DNA from: Streptomyces sp. 2131.1
GTDB taxonomy: Bacteria > Actinomycetota > Actinomycetes > Streptomycetales > Streptomycetaceae
Reading direction: 5' to 3'
DNA: 64,000 nt
Assembly: GCF_900105515.1 (NCBI RefSeq)
Contig: NZ_FNSY01000001.1
Coordinates: forward strand, 2,852,001 to 2,916,000
Shown: positions 25,602 through 33,627 of the stretch, in pieces
Layout: each line of letters starts with the position of its first letter
How positions within the stretch are numbered: position 1 is the first letter of the stretch
Made by a program: the position numbers and the translations under genes
Notes under the pieces: model-generated
Seen by the model: only the letters and a program-made list of their open reading frames with translations
What the model was told of the DNA's origin: nothing
The model's database searches: none

Positions 25602-27149
25602 ATGCACCCCTCCCCGCTCCCCGTACTCGTCGTCGGCTCGGGCCCGACCGGCCTGACCCTGGCCATCGACCTCGCCCGCCGGGGCGTCGGCGTCCGGATC
25701 ATCGACAAGAGCCCCGAGTTCCCGCGTACGTCCCGGGCCAAGGGCCCCAACCCGCGCTCCCTCGAAGTCCTGGAGGACCTCGGGGTCGTCGACGCGGTCC
25801 TGGCCGCCGGGGCCGCTCCGCTGCCGATGCGCAAGTACCGGGGCGGGGTCGCCGTCGCGGACGCGGAGCCGTTCGCGGACCAGCGGCCGACGCCGGACGC
25901 CCCGTACGACCGGCCGCGCATGATGGCCCAGTGGCGCCTGGAGGAGGTGCTGCGGGCGCGGCTCGCGGAGTACGGCGTACGGGTCGAGCTGGGCGCCGAA
26001 CTCGTGGGCCTGGCCGAGGGCGAGGCGTCGGTGACCGCCACGCTCGCGGACGGCGGGCTGATCGAGGCGTCGTACGCGGCCGGCTGCGACGGCGGCCACA
26101 GCGCGGTGCGCAAACTGCTCGGCGTCCCCTTCGAGGGGAAGACCGACGAGACCCAGCTGATGGTGTGCGGGGACGTCGAGGTGGAGGGGCTCGACCGGGG
26201 GTTCTGGCATCAGTGGTTCGACGAGGACGGCGCCGTGATGCTCTGCCCGATCCCGGGGACGCGGTCGGGCTGGTGGTTCCAGGCGGGCCCCGAGCGGGAC
26301 GCGTCGGGCGCGCCGATGCCGCCCTCGCTCGCCGGGTTCCGCCGCCTCTTCGCCAAGCACACCGGCCTGCCCTCGGACCGCCTCACCGAGGCGACGCTGC
26401 TCTCCACGTACCGGGTCAACGAGCGCATGGCGGCGCGCTACCGGGTGGGCCGGGTCCTCCTCGCCGGGGACGCGGCGCACGTGCACTCCATCGCGGGCGG
26501 CCTCGGCATGAACACCGGCATCCAGGACGCGTACAACCTGGGCTGGAAGCTCGGCCGGGTCGCCGCCGGGCTCGCCGGGCCCGCCCTGCTCGACACGTAC
26601 GAGGAGGAGCGGCTGCCGGTCGCCGCGCAGGTCCTGGACATCAGCGCGGAACGCCTGCGGGCCACGCTGGAGGCGATCAAGAAGCCCGGCGGCGGCCTCG
26701 ACTCGGCGGTCGGTCCCGGCACGAACGGCCTGGGCGGCGGCTACCACTGGAGCTCCCTCGCCGCCTCCCCGCGCGCCACGCCCCGCCTCCGCGCGGGCGA
26801 CCGGGCGCCGGACGCACCCTGCCTGGACGCGGCGACCGGCGACCCCCGCCGCCTCTTCGACGCCTTCGCCGGACCGCACTTCACGCTCCTGGGCTTCGGT
26901 ACGGGGACGGGCGGGGCCCTGCGCGGGGCGGCGGCGGTCCACGGCGACGAGCTGCGGGCGTACGGGGTCGACGCGGACGGCCCGTCCGGCCGCCTGAGCG
27001 ACCACGAGGGGCACGCGCGCGCGGCGTACGGCGTCGGCCCCGACGACGAGCTGCTGGTCCTCGTACGCCCCGACAACCACATCGGGCTGATCGCGGAGGC
27101 GGACGACGTGAAGGCGGTCACGGCCTACCTGAGCGGGGACGAAATCTGA
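25602..27149 (+). CDS. FAD-dependent aromatic monooxygenase (PHBH-type class A)
   Basis: 515 residues. VVGSGPTGLTLAIDLARRG is the FAD Rossmann motif, AGCDGGHSAVRKLLG is the DG motif, and VLLAGDAAHVHSIAGGLGMNTGIQDAYNLGWKL is the GD motif of p-hydroxybenzoate-hydroxylase-type flavoproteins. From about residue 400 the thioredoxin-like C-terminal domain follows (RLRAGDRAPDAP...). Such enzymes hydroxylate phenolic or polyketide substrates with NAD(P)H. No biosynthetic neighbours are present, so a role in detoxification or catabolism, or resistance of the RifMO/TetX kind, is equally possible. A VOC gene follows 34 bp downstream. Confidence 0.9.
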   Translation: MHPSPLPVLVVGSGPTGLTLAIDLARRGVGVRIIDKSPEFPRTSRAKGPNPRSLEVLEDLGVVDAVLAAGAAPLPMRKYRGGVAVADAEPFADQRPTPDAPYDRPRMMAQWRLEEVLRARLAEYGVRVELGAELVGLAEGEASVTATLADGGLIEASYAAGCDGGHSAVRKLLGVPFEGKTDETQLMVCGDVEVEGLDRGFWHQWFDEDGAVMLCPIPGTRSGWWFQAGPERDASGAPMPPSLAGFRRLFAKHTGLPSDRLTEATLLSTYRVNERMAARYRVGRVLLAGDAAHVHSIAGGLGMNTGIQDAYNLGWKLGRVAAGLAGPALLDTYEEERLPVAAQVLDISAERLRATLEAIKKPGGGLDSAVGPGTNGLGGGYHWSSLAASPRATPRLRAGDRAPDAPCLDAATGDPRRLFDAFAGPHFTLLGFGTGTGGALRGAAAVHGDELRAYGVDADGPSGRLSDHEGHARAAYGVGPDDELLVLVRPDNHIGLIAEADDVKAVTAYLSGDEI

Positions 27150-27183
27150 GCGGAATCCCTCATTCCGGGACAGAATGCCGCTC

Positions 27184-27633
27184 ATGACTCTTGAGTGGAA
27201 AGTCGTCATCGACGCCGCCGATCCGCACGCGCAGGCCGGCTTCTGGGCCCAGGCCCTCGGCTACGAGATCGAGGACAACAGCCCCCTGGTCGAACACCTC
27301 CTGGGCCTCGGAGCCGTACCGGAAGCGGTCACGACGACGGCCCACGGCCGCCGCGCCTGGCTCGACCTCGCGGCGGTCCGGCACCCGGACGACCCGTACG
27401 ACGAGCAGAGCGGCGCCGGGCGCGGCCGCCGCCTCCTCTTCCAGCGCGTCCCCGAGCCGAAGACCGTGAAGAACCGCCTCCACCTCGACCTCCACGCCGG
27501 CCCGGACCGCATAGAGGCCGAGGTGGCCCGGCTGGAGGGCCTGGGCGCGAAGGCCGAACGCGAGGTGGCGGAGCAGGGCGGCACGTGGACGGTGATGACG
27601 GACCCGGAGGGCAACGAGTTCTGCGTGTCGTAG
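27184..27633 (+). CDS. VOC-family (glyoxalase-like) protein
   Basis: 149 residues from the ATG at 27184; an ATG at 27175 would add three residues but lies only 4 bp from the weak GGGA. MTLEWKVVIDAADPHAQAGFWAQALGYEIEDN is the first beta-alpha-beta-beta module. RLHLDLHAGPDRIEAEVARLEGLGA and MTDPEGNEFCVS form the second, a layout usual for 'glyoxalase-like' VOC proteins. Metal ligands His and Glu are plausible. No substrate can be assigned; it may share a transcript with the upstream flavoprotein. Confidence 0.85.
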   Translation: MTLEWKVVIDAADPHAQAGFWAQALGYEIEDNSPLVEHLLGLGAVPEAVTTTAHGRRAWLDLAAVRHPDDPYDEQSGAGRGRRLLFQRVPEPKTVKNRLHLDLHAGPDRIEAEVARLEGLGAKAEREVAEQGGTWTVMTDPEGNEFCVS

Positions 27634-27860
27634 GGCCGCCGGGCGGGGGGCCCGGCCCCGGGTCGGGAGGACTTGCGGCTCAGGCTCCGCGCCCCCACCA
27701 CGCCCAGCAGGACCAGCACGCCGGCCACGGCTCGACCGTCCGGCCGGGAACCTCAAGTTGCGCTCAGCTTTCACGCGCGACGCCACGCCATCGTGGACGA
27801 CTGTGGCCTACTGGGCCCACAGCCGCTTCAGCGAGAGGCGGCACGGGGGGAAGGTGCCTC

Positions 27861-28361
27861 ATGAGCATCAGTCTGGGCCGAACGCGTTCTTCCTTCGCGC
27901 TCGCGACGGCCGTCGTGGCCGGAGTCCTTGCGCTGACCGGGTGCAGCGGTGAGGAGAAGACCGCCTCTGCCGTTCCGGCGGCCTCGCCGACCCGGCACGC
28001 CGCCTCGCCCCCGGCCGCGGACCGTGCCGGGCACGTCGAGCGCGAGACGGTCTCGCGGGCCCCCGAGCCGGTCGACGACGGGGAGGTCCTGCTGTCCGTC
28101 GAACCCAGGAAGGGGAATGCCGAACTCCCGCTGACCAGGGAGATCGGCGTCGGGAACCTGGACATCCAGGTCGACTGCCAGGGCAGGGGAACCCTTGAAG
28201 TGGACCTCAAGCCGGTGGAGTTCTCCTTCTCGCTGGAGTGCGTCGACGGGAAAGTCAGAAGCACCTCCAACGAGATCCGGCTGAAGAGCGCCAGAGGTGA
28301 GGGCAGCGTGCAGATCACGGCCCCTTCGACCGTCACCTGGGCCCTCACCGTCCAACAGTGA
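27861..28361 (+). CDS. Putative secreted lipoprotein of unknown function
   Basis: 166 residues from the ATG at 27861, preceded by GGGGGAAGG; in-frame sequence upstream overlaps the VOC gene and is discarded. The signal peptide ends in a lipobox LALTGCSG, so the mature protein should be anchored on the outer face of the membrane. A proline/alanine-rich stretch (about residues 40-75) leads into a small beta-rich domain, VGNLDIQVDCQGRGTLEVDL, containing two cysteines that may form a disulfide. I do not recognise the domain. The 227 bp before it hold no credible gene. Confidence 0.75.
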   Translation: MSISLGRTRSSFALATAVVAGVLALTGCSGEEKTASAVPAASPTRHAASPPAADRAGHVERETVSRAPEPVDDGEVLLSVEPRKGNAELPLTREIGVGNLDIQVDCQGRGTLEVDLKPVEFSFSLECVDGKVRSTSNEIRLKSARGEGSVQITAPSTVTWALTVQQ

Positions 28362-28398
28362 ACGAGCGCCTGACCCGCGACCGGGTGGCGACACGCCT

Positions 28399-28548
28399 CT
28401 ACTCGCCGTGCGCTGCGGCGACGTGACGTTGCCGCAGCACGCGGCAGTCCGTCGCCCGGCTGCCGTCCCGTTCGGTCCGGGCGACGGCCTCTTCGAGGTC
28501 GAACTGCTGGCACGTTCGGCAGGGTTCGGGCTCCGCCGGGGCGCTCAT
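28399..28548 (-). CDS. Small hypothetical protein with a CxxC motif
   Basis: 49 residues, MSAPAEPEPCRTCQQFDLEE..., ending HVAAAHGE. The ATG overlaps the stop of the 79-residue gene upstream (ATGA), which supports real coupled translation. It has one CxxC pair and a lone later cysteine. Small proteins of this kind commonly accompany XRE/DUF397 regulator loci in Streptomyces. Function unknown. Confidence 0.6.
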   Translation of the reverse strand: MSAPAEPEPCRTCQQFDLEEAVARTERDGSRATDCRVLRQRHVAAAHGE

Positions 28549-28784
28549 GCGACCTCGCCCCGGCTGCGGGCGTTCTCCCGCGCGGTCCTCGCGACGAGCC
28601 TCTCGGCCGGCGTCGCCTCCCGGGTGTGCTCGGGCCGGACCTCCCACTCGGTCCCGCCCTTCGGTGACCGGAGCGTCCAGTAGGGGCCGGCGACCCCTCG
28701 GAACTCCCCGACCAGCGGCTGATCCCAGCGCCCGACGTCCACGACGATCGAGCCGACAGCGGGAGTTTCTTCCTGTTCCGGCAT
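28545..28784 (-). CDS. Small hypothetical protein, divergent from the XRE regulator
   Basis: 79 residues from the ATG at 28784, preceded by GGAGAGG; a longer start at 28817 would run into the candidate operator. It contains a beta-rich core, GSIVVDVGRWDQPLVGEFRG and YWTLRSPKGGTEWEVRPEHTREA, and a helical basic C-terminus. I recognise it only as a conserved Streptomyces protein found next to XRE/DUF397 pairs. It overlaps the 49-residue gene by 4 bp. Confidence 0.7.
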   Translation of the reverse strand: MPEQEETPAVGSIVVDVGRWDQPLVGEFRGVAGPYWTLRSPKGGTEWEVRPEHTREATPAERLVARTARENARSRGEVA

Positions 28785-28807
28785 AGCCGTACCTCTCCGT
28801 AGCCATT

Positions 28808-28821
28808 CCACTACCAAGTGG
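28808..28821. promoter_or_regulatory. Candidate operator between small ORFs and XRE gene
   Basis: The inverted repeat CCACT-ACCA-AGTGG lies in the 106-bp divergent gap, the least GC-rich stretch nearby. It is well placed for the XRE protein to control both directions. Confidence 0.4.
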
Positions 28822-28890
28822 ATTCAGCGTGGCCTAGAGTGCAGGGGTCTTCAACTTGCACGATCCGTACGGAGAGTTGGACGGTGGGCC

Positions 28891-29718
28891 GTGAACCGCA
28901 AGGAGCTGAACCCGGAGAACTCCCCAGTCGCAGCCTTTGGCGAGCGTCTTCGCAGGTTACGAGACGAGCGCGGCTGGACCCAGGACGAGCTGGGGGCGAT
29001 CATGGGGTACTCGGGAACACACATTTCAGCCGCCGAAACTGGTCGTCGACCCCCAACTCCCCGTTTTGCGAACAGAGCTGACAGAGCCTTCGGCACCGGA
29101 GACCTGTTCGAACGTCAGGCGCGAGCGGCACGGGACACCGCCCTCCTGGAGGGCTTCCCGGAATACGTGGGTCACGAGGGCCGGGCCGCCGAGATCCGGC
29201 TCTACGAGGTGGGCGTCATGCCCGGCCTGCTCCAGACCCCGGAGTACGCGAAGGCTCTCGCCGAGAGCGCCGTGAAGCGGGGGGCGATCACGCCCGACCA
29301 GGCACTCCAGCGAGTGGAACTCGTCGCCGAGAGGCAGGCTTCACTCCTGCGGCCGGACCCACCGCTGGTGCTGGTGGTACTGGACGAAAGCTGCCTCCTG
29401 CGCCCCATCGGGGGACCCGACGTCATGAACGCGCAGCTGGAACGACTGCTTGAATTCGCCGAGCTGCCCAACACCGTGCTCCAGATCGCCCCCTTCGCGA
29501 TGGGCGTCCGTCGGCCGTTCAATCTTCCGCTCTACATACTGACGATGCCCGATCGCTCGCTCATGTCCTATGCAGAGTCGGCGCAACGGGGCCATCTGGA
29601 GCGGGAAAGCACGTTCGTGCTGCCATTGCTGACGGCCTACCATCAGCTACAGGCCGAGGCGCTCTCTCAGCCGGCGTCCGTGGCCATGATCGAGCAGTTA
29701 CGAAAGGGCACTCCGTGA
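28891..29718 (+). CDS. XRE-family regulator with DUF5753 domain
   Basis: 275 residues from the GTG at 28891. Residues about 15-75 are a Cro/CI helix-turn-helix (RLRRLRDERGWTQDELGAIMGYSGTHISAAETGRR). The rest is the DUF5753 sensor/interaction region, EIRLYEVGVMPGLLQTPEYAKAL...VLDESCLLR...VLQIAPF. Such proteins occur in large numbers in Streptomyces beside DUF397 partners; characterised examples influence sporulation and antibiotic production. It overlaps the DUF397 gene by 4 bp (GTGA). Confidence 0.92.
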   Translation: MNRKELNPENSPVAAFGERLRRLRDERGWTQDELGAIMGYSGTHISAAETGRRPPTPRFANRADRAFGTGDLFERQARAARDTALLEGFPEYVGHEGRAAEIRLYEVGVMPGLLQTPEYAKALAESAVKRGAITPDQALQRVELVAERQASLLRPDPPLVLVVLDESCLLRPIGGPDVMNAQLERLLEFAELPNTVLQIAPFAMGVRRPFNLPLYILTMPDRSLMSYAESAQRGHLERESTFVLPLLTAYHQLQAEALSQPASVAMIEQLRKGTP

Positions 29719-29924
29719 CGACCGAATCCCCCCGCTGGTACACGTCCTCGTACAGCGACAACGGCGGCGCCTGCGTCGAGGTCGCCACCAATCTCGTCGC
29801 CTCCACCGGCACCGTTCCCGTCCGGGACTCCAAGGTCCCGGACGGGCCCGCCCTCCCCCTCCGGGCCGGCGCGTTCAGCGCCTTCGTGGCGGGCGTCAAG
29901 GGTGAAGGGTTCGGCGACGCCTAA
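29715..29924 (+). CDS. DUF397 domain protein, partner of the XRE regulator
   Basis: 69 residues. WYTSSYSDNGGACVEVA, VPVRDSKVPDGPALPL and FSAFVAGVK are the three conserved parts of DUF397. Translation is coupled to the XRE gene by a GTGA overlap. These short proteins are thought to work with, or antagonise, the cognate regulator. Its end overlaps the end of the convergent MarR gene by 4 bp. Confidence 0.92.
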   Translation: MTTESPRWYTSSYSDNGGACVEVATNLVASTGTVPVRDSKVPDGPALPLRAGAFSAFVAGVKGEGFGDA

Positions 29925-30382
29925 TCGCCCCCGGCCCCGGTGATCCGGCGGAGCATGTCCAGGAATTGGACCCGCTCGTCCGGGGTCAGCGGGGCCAGGA
30001 GTTCCGCGTTGGCGCGGTCGCCCGCCGCTGTGCAGTCCTCCAGGCGGCGGCGGCCCGCCGCCGTCAGGCTGACCGCGTTCTTGCGGCGGTCCTTCGGGTC
30101 CGGAGCGCGGACGAGCAGGGACGCGTCCTGGAGGTCGTTCAGGATGCCCACCAGGTCCTTGGGGTCGAGGGCCACCGCGCGGCCGAGGTCCGCCTGGGCG
30201 ACCGGTTCCAGGTCCTCGACCGCTGCCAGCACCACGTGGTGCCACATCTTCATGCCGTGCCCGGCCAGGGCGTCGGCCACCAGGGACCGGCCCCTCGCCG
30301 CCGCCCGGCCCAGGAGCCAGCTCGGGAGCGGGCGGATGCGGCTCGGGGCCGCCGGTGCTGCCTTGTCTGCCATGCCCCGCAT
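29921..30382 (-). CDS. MarR-family transcriptional regulator
   Basis: 153 residues from the ATG at 30382; the ATG at 30373 is an alternative that removes three residues. A winged-helix DNA-binding domain is seen in VAQADLGRAVALDPKDLVGILNDLQDASLLVRAPDPKDRRKNAVSLTAAGRRRL, where DPKDRRK is the wing. It is divergent from a quinone oxidoreductase gene with a shared 88-bp control region, the usual layout for a MarR repressor responding to phenolics or oxidants and controlling the neighbouring enzyme and itself. Confidence 0.88.
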   Translation of the reverse strand: MRGMADKAAPAAPSRIRPLPSWLLGRAAARGRSLVADALAGHGMKMWHHVVLAAVEDLEPVAQADLGRAVALDPKDLVGILNDLQDASLLVRAPDPKDRRKNAVSLTAAGRRRLEDCTAAGDRANAELLAPLTPDERVQFLDMLRRITGAGGD

Positions 30383-30389
30383 CGTATCC

Positions 30390-30441
30390 AGTAATCATTG
30401 GACTTCCCCACGAGTTTCCTTCTATCGTTGGGATTTCCAAT
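30390..30441. promoter_or_regulatory. Divergent control region with repeated ATTGG-type boxes
   Basis: Related boxes ATCATTGGACTT, ATCGTTGGGATT and the inverted TCCAATGA lie between the divergent MarR and oxidoreductase genes. The TCATTGGA/TCCAATGA pair is a perfect inverted repeat with a long spacer. They are candidates for the MarR operator. Confidence 0.45.
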
Positions 30442-30470
30442 GAACCCGCTCGCGGTCGGAGGTCCTTGCC

Positions 30471-31397
30471 ATGCGGCGCATTCGGTACGAACACAGCGGC
30501 GGACCCGAGGTGTTGTTCGAAGAGGACGTGCCCGTCCCCATTCCCGGCCCCGGCGAACTCCTCGTCAAGGTCGAGGCGGTCGGCGTCACCCTCCCCGTGG
30601 TGCGGAAGGTCCGCGAGAGCCGGGAGCCCGTCCCGCTCGGCGGCGAGATCGCCGGGGATGTGGTGGCGCTCGGGGACGGCGCGGGCGCGTACACCGTCGG
30701 CGACCGGGTCACCGGGCTCTGCTTCGGGCACGGGTACGCCGAGTACGCCCTGCTGAACCGGGCGATGGCGTCCGCCGTCCCCGCCGGGGCCACCGCGCGG
30801 GACGCCGTCGCGCTCGTCCGCAGCGGGGTCGTCGCGCTCGGGGCGCTGGAGTCCGCGCGGCCCGGGAAGGGCGAGTCCGTGCTCGTTACGGCCGCCGCGA
30901 GCGGGGTCGGCCACCTCGCGCTCCAGCTCGCCAGACTCCGGGGCGCGTCCCGGGTCGTGGCGGCCGCGGGCGACCCGGCGAAGGCGGACTTCGTGCGGTC
31001 GCTCGGGGCCGACGAGGTGGTGACGTACACCGACGAGAGCTGGGGCGAGCCCTGCGACATCGTGCTGGACGCGGTCGGCGGCGACCTGCTCCCGCGAGCC
31101 ATCCACGCACTCGCCCCTGGCGGCCGGCTGGTCGCGTACAGCTCGGGCGGCGGCACGATCGAGGCGTACGACCTCCTCGTCGGCGGCAAGTCGGTCATCG
31201 GCTTCCAGGTGGCGCACATCGCCCGGACCCGGCCCACGCGGTACGCAGACTGGATCGCGGAGCTGTGGGCACTGCACGGCGAGGGCAGTCTGCGCCCCGC
31301 CGTCCACGCGGCGTTCCCCCTCGCCGACGCGGCACGGGCGCACGCGGCGATCGAGGGCCGGGTCAACCGGGGCAAGGTCGTCCTGACCGTCTCCTGA
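30471..31397 (+). CDS. Zinc-independent quinone oxidoreductase (MDR family)
   Basis: 308 residues from an ATG preceded by GGAGG. The GroES-like N-terminus (RRIRYEHSGGPEVLFEEDVPVPIPGPGELLVKVEAVGV) leads to the NADPH Rossmann motif VLVTAAASGVGHLALQLARLRGA. The catalytic-zinc cysteine/histidine set of alcohol dehydrogenases is missing, as in QOR/zeta-crystallin. It probably reduces quinones or other electrophilic enones. The divergent MarR gene and the shared repeat region suggest derepression by electrophiles. Confidence 0.9.
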   Translation: MRRIRYEHSGGPEVLFEEDVPVPIPGPGELLVKVEAVGVTLPVVRKVRESREPVPLGGEIAGDVVALGDGAGAYTVGDRVTGLCFGHGYAEYALLNRAMASAVPAGATARDAVALVRSGVVALGALESARPGKGESVLVTAAASGVGHLALQLARLRGASRVVAAAGDPAKADFVRSLGADEVVTYTDESWGEPCDIVLDAVGGDLLPRAIHALAPGGRLVAYSSGGGTIEAYDLLVGGKSVIGFQVAHIARTRPTRYADWIAELWALHGEGSLRPAVHAAFPLADAARAHAAIEGRVNRGKVVLTVS

Positions 31398-31484
31398 AAA
31401 CTCCGCCTCCTGAAAGCCCCTCCCGGGCCGCGTCGTTGAGGAATTCCGTTGCGGTGGCACAGGGGGATGCGGCGATACTCCGGC

Positions 31485-31934
31485 ATGAGCAGAGACGCCG
31501 AAGTCATCGTGCTCGCCCGCTGGGCGGACGAGGTGATGGAACCCCTGACCCGGGACGATCCGGAACGCACGTGGCGGGGCCGCTTCGTCCCGATAGAGGG
31601 GCACTGGGGCTACGGGATCGGGTGGGCCCTGGAGCTGGAGAAGGAGCGGGCCCGCAAGGGTCTGCTCAGGCACCTGGAGTCGCTGCCGTGGCCGTATCCG
31701 CTGACGGTGCAGGTCCTGCTGCGCGATCAGGACGACGACTGCTTCGGGCTGTGGATGTTCCACGAGGGCCGACTGGTAGAGGTCGCCCTACCGCGCACCG
31801 AGCGCTTCCACCAGCCGGCACCGCCCGATCACGAATTCGAACCCGCCCCAAGCATGCTGCTGCGCACCGACGGGGACATGGCCCTGCCCGAGCAGACCCC
31901 GGAAGCACTCCGCGACACCCGCCCTCCCTGGTAG
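31485..31934 (+). CDS. Hypothetical protein
   Basis: 149 residues from the ATG at 31485; an in-frame ATG at 31449 would add 12 basic residues. The protein is acidic with a tryptophan-rich centre (FVPIEGHWGYGIGWALELEKE) and a strand-like VQVLLRDQDDDCFGLWMFHEGRLVEV. There is no signal peptide or membrane segment. I do not recognise the family. Codon use is normal for the region, so the gene is likely real. It sits alone between the quinone oxidoreductase and the HAD gene, with no sign of an operon. Confidence 0.6.
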   Translation: MSRDAEVIVLARWADEVMEPLTRDDPERTWRGRFVPIEGHWGYGIGWALELEKERARKGLLRHLESLPWPYPLTVQVLLRDQDDDCFGLWMFHEGRLVEVALPRTERFHQPAPPDHEFEPAPSMLLRTDGDMALPEQTPEALRDTRPPW

Positions 31935-32014
31935 GGCGGACCCGCCTTACCCCACTCCCCCGCCCCGCCACAACTCCGGCCGGGCTCCGGAAACCAGCGC
32001 CTACGCTTGCTGCC

Positions 32015-32821
32015 ATGCCCATCCCACCCGCATATGCCCTCGTCGCCACCGACCTGGACGGCACCCTGCTGCGCGGCGACGACACCATCAGCCCCCGGAC
32101 CCGTGCCGCGCTCGCCCTGGCCCGCGTCGCGGGGGCCCGGCACCTCGTCGTCACCGGGCGGCCGGTGCCCGGCGTGCGGGAGCTGCTCGACGGGCTCGGG
32201 TACGAGGGGCTGGCGGTCTGCGGGCAGGGCACGCAGGTGTACGACGCCGGGGCGCGGCGTACCGTCCGGGCCGTCACGCTGGACCGGGAGGCGGCCGACG
32301 CGGCGCTCGGGAAGATCGAGGCGCAGGTGGGGCGGGTCTTCGCGGCCGTGGACCAGGACGGGGCCGAGGGGCGGACGCTCATCGAACCCGGGTACCGGCT
32401 GCCGCACGCCACGCTGCCGGCGCAGCGGACCCGGCACCGGGACGAGCTGTGGGCCGAGCCCGTGATCAAGGTGCTCATCCGGCATCCGGAGCTGAGCGAC
32501 GAGGCGCTGACCGCCGAGGCCCGTGCGGTCGTCGGGGACCTCGCCACGGTCACGCACTCCGGTCCCGGGACCGTCGAGCTCCAGCCGTACGGCATCGACA
32601 AGGGCGCGGGGATCGCGCTCGCCGCCGAGGAGCTGGGTATGGACCCGCGTACGGCGATCGCCTTCGGGGACATGCCCAACGACCTGCCGATGTTCCGCAG
32701 CTGCGGCTACGGCGTCGCGATGGGCAACGCCCACCCGGAGCTGCGCGCGGCGGCCGACGAGGTCACCCTCTCCAACGAGGACGACGGGATAGCGGTCGTC
32801 CTGGAGCGCCTCTTCGGCTGA
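32015..32821 (+). CDS. HAD-superfamily hydrolase, Cof-like (IIB) phosphatase
   Basis: 268 residues. Motif I is LVATDLDGTLL (nucleophile and acid/base Asp) and motif II is VVTGRP. The lysine of motif III is in YGIDKGAGI, and motif IV is IAFGDMPNDLPMF. The cap lies between motifs II and III, so this is a IIB Cof-type phosphatase of small phosphosugars or nucleotides. Specificity cannot be read from the sequence. The convergent TetR gene ends 11 bp away. Confidence 0.92.
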   Translation: MPIPPAYALVATDLDGTLLRGDDTISPRTRAALALARVAGARHLVVTGRPVPGVRELLDGLGYEGLAVCGQGTQVYDAGARRTVRAVTLDREAADAALGKIEAQVGRVFAAVDQDGAEGRTLIEPGYRLPHATLPAQRTRHRDELWAEPVIKVLIRHPELSDEALTAEARAVVGDLATVTHSGPGTVELQPYGIDKGAGIALAAEELGMDPRTAIAFGDMPNDLPMFRSCGYGVAMGNAHPELRAAADEVTLSNEDDGIAVVLERLFG

Positions 32822-32831
32822 GGCGCGCCCC

Positions 32832-33434
32832 TCAGCCCGTCTCTCGGCCCGGCGTCGCCCCCAGGGACCGCAGTACGTGGTCCACCAGCCTTCCGACGTC
32901 CTCCGCGTCCTGCATCGGCTTGCGCAGCACATGGCGGTAGTACAGCGGGCCGTACAGCATCTCCACCGCCAGGTCGAGGTCCGCGTCCGGCGGGATCTGG
33001 CCCTGCTCCTGGGCGCTGCGCAAGCGGCCGACCGCCTCGTCGAAGCGGGGGTCGATCAGCTGCCTGCGTACCGTTTCGGCCAGTTGGTCGTCGTGGTGGA
33101 GTTCCGAGAGGATTCCCGCGTAGGCCGGGCCGTAGGGGGGAACGGCGAGGACGTTCACCGCGCCCGTGAGGTGGGTACGCAGGTCCTTCGCGATGTCGCC
33201 GGTGTCCACGAACGGGGTCGCGGAGACCAGCATCTCCGTGAACGCCTCCAGAAGGATCGCGCTCTTCGAGGGCCACCAGCGGTAGATCGTCTTCTTGCTG
33301 ACCCCCGCCCGTGCCGCGATCGCCTCGATCGTGACCCGGCCGTATCCCTTCTCCGTGCAGAGGTCGAGGGCGGCGTCCAGGGTCGCCCTGCGTGAGCTCT
33401 CGCTCCGGCGCAGTGAGCTCGGCGATGTGTTCAT
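32832..33434 (-). CDS. TetR/AcrR-family regulator
   Basis: 200 residues. The N-terminal helix-turn-helix is ALDLCTEKGYGRVTIEAIAARAGVSKKTIYRWWPSKSAIL. The C-terminal ligand/dimer domain (ADLDLAVEMLYGPLYYRHVLRKPM) resembles the TetR_C_16/33 group. The 190 bp between it and the ABC permease gene hold no gene. The ABC exporter is on the same strand upstream, so control of the exporter is possible but not shown by sequence. Confidence 0.92.
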   Translation of the reverse strand: MNTSPSSLRRSESSRRATLDAALDLCTEKGYGRVTIEAIAARAGVSKKTIYRWWPSKSAILLEAFTEMLVSATPFVDTGDIAKDLRTHLTGAVNVLAVPPYGPAYAGILSELHHDDQLAETVRRQLIDPRFDEAVGRLRSAQEQGQIPPDADLDLAVEMLYGPLYYRHVLRKPMQDAEDVGRLVDHVLRSLGATPGRETG

Positions 33435-33627
33435 TCGGTGAGCATAGGTGTGTTCGAGCCAAACCTTATTGACATCGCGTCGCTACAAGTCGAACAATGC
33501 TCTGGCGGAAACGGAACGTACCGTGTCGGCTCGTTCCTTCTGTTTTCGCACCGTTCGTGCCGTTCGTGCCGCGACGAGCCGATCGGGGGACGGCTCGCCG
33601 GCCGACGGTACGGGTGCCGCCTCCGCT

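Noticed and set aside
27634..27860. Short minus-strand frame with a hydrophobic MAGVLVLLGVVGARS segment
   Set aside because: It continues antisense through the VOC gene, has no ribosome site, and the hydrophobic stretch is too short to support a gene.
33435..33627. TTGACA at 33469 and small plus-strand frames
   Set aside because: No matching -10 at a suitable distance, and the frames run antisense into the ABC permease gene with no recognisable protein.
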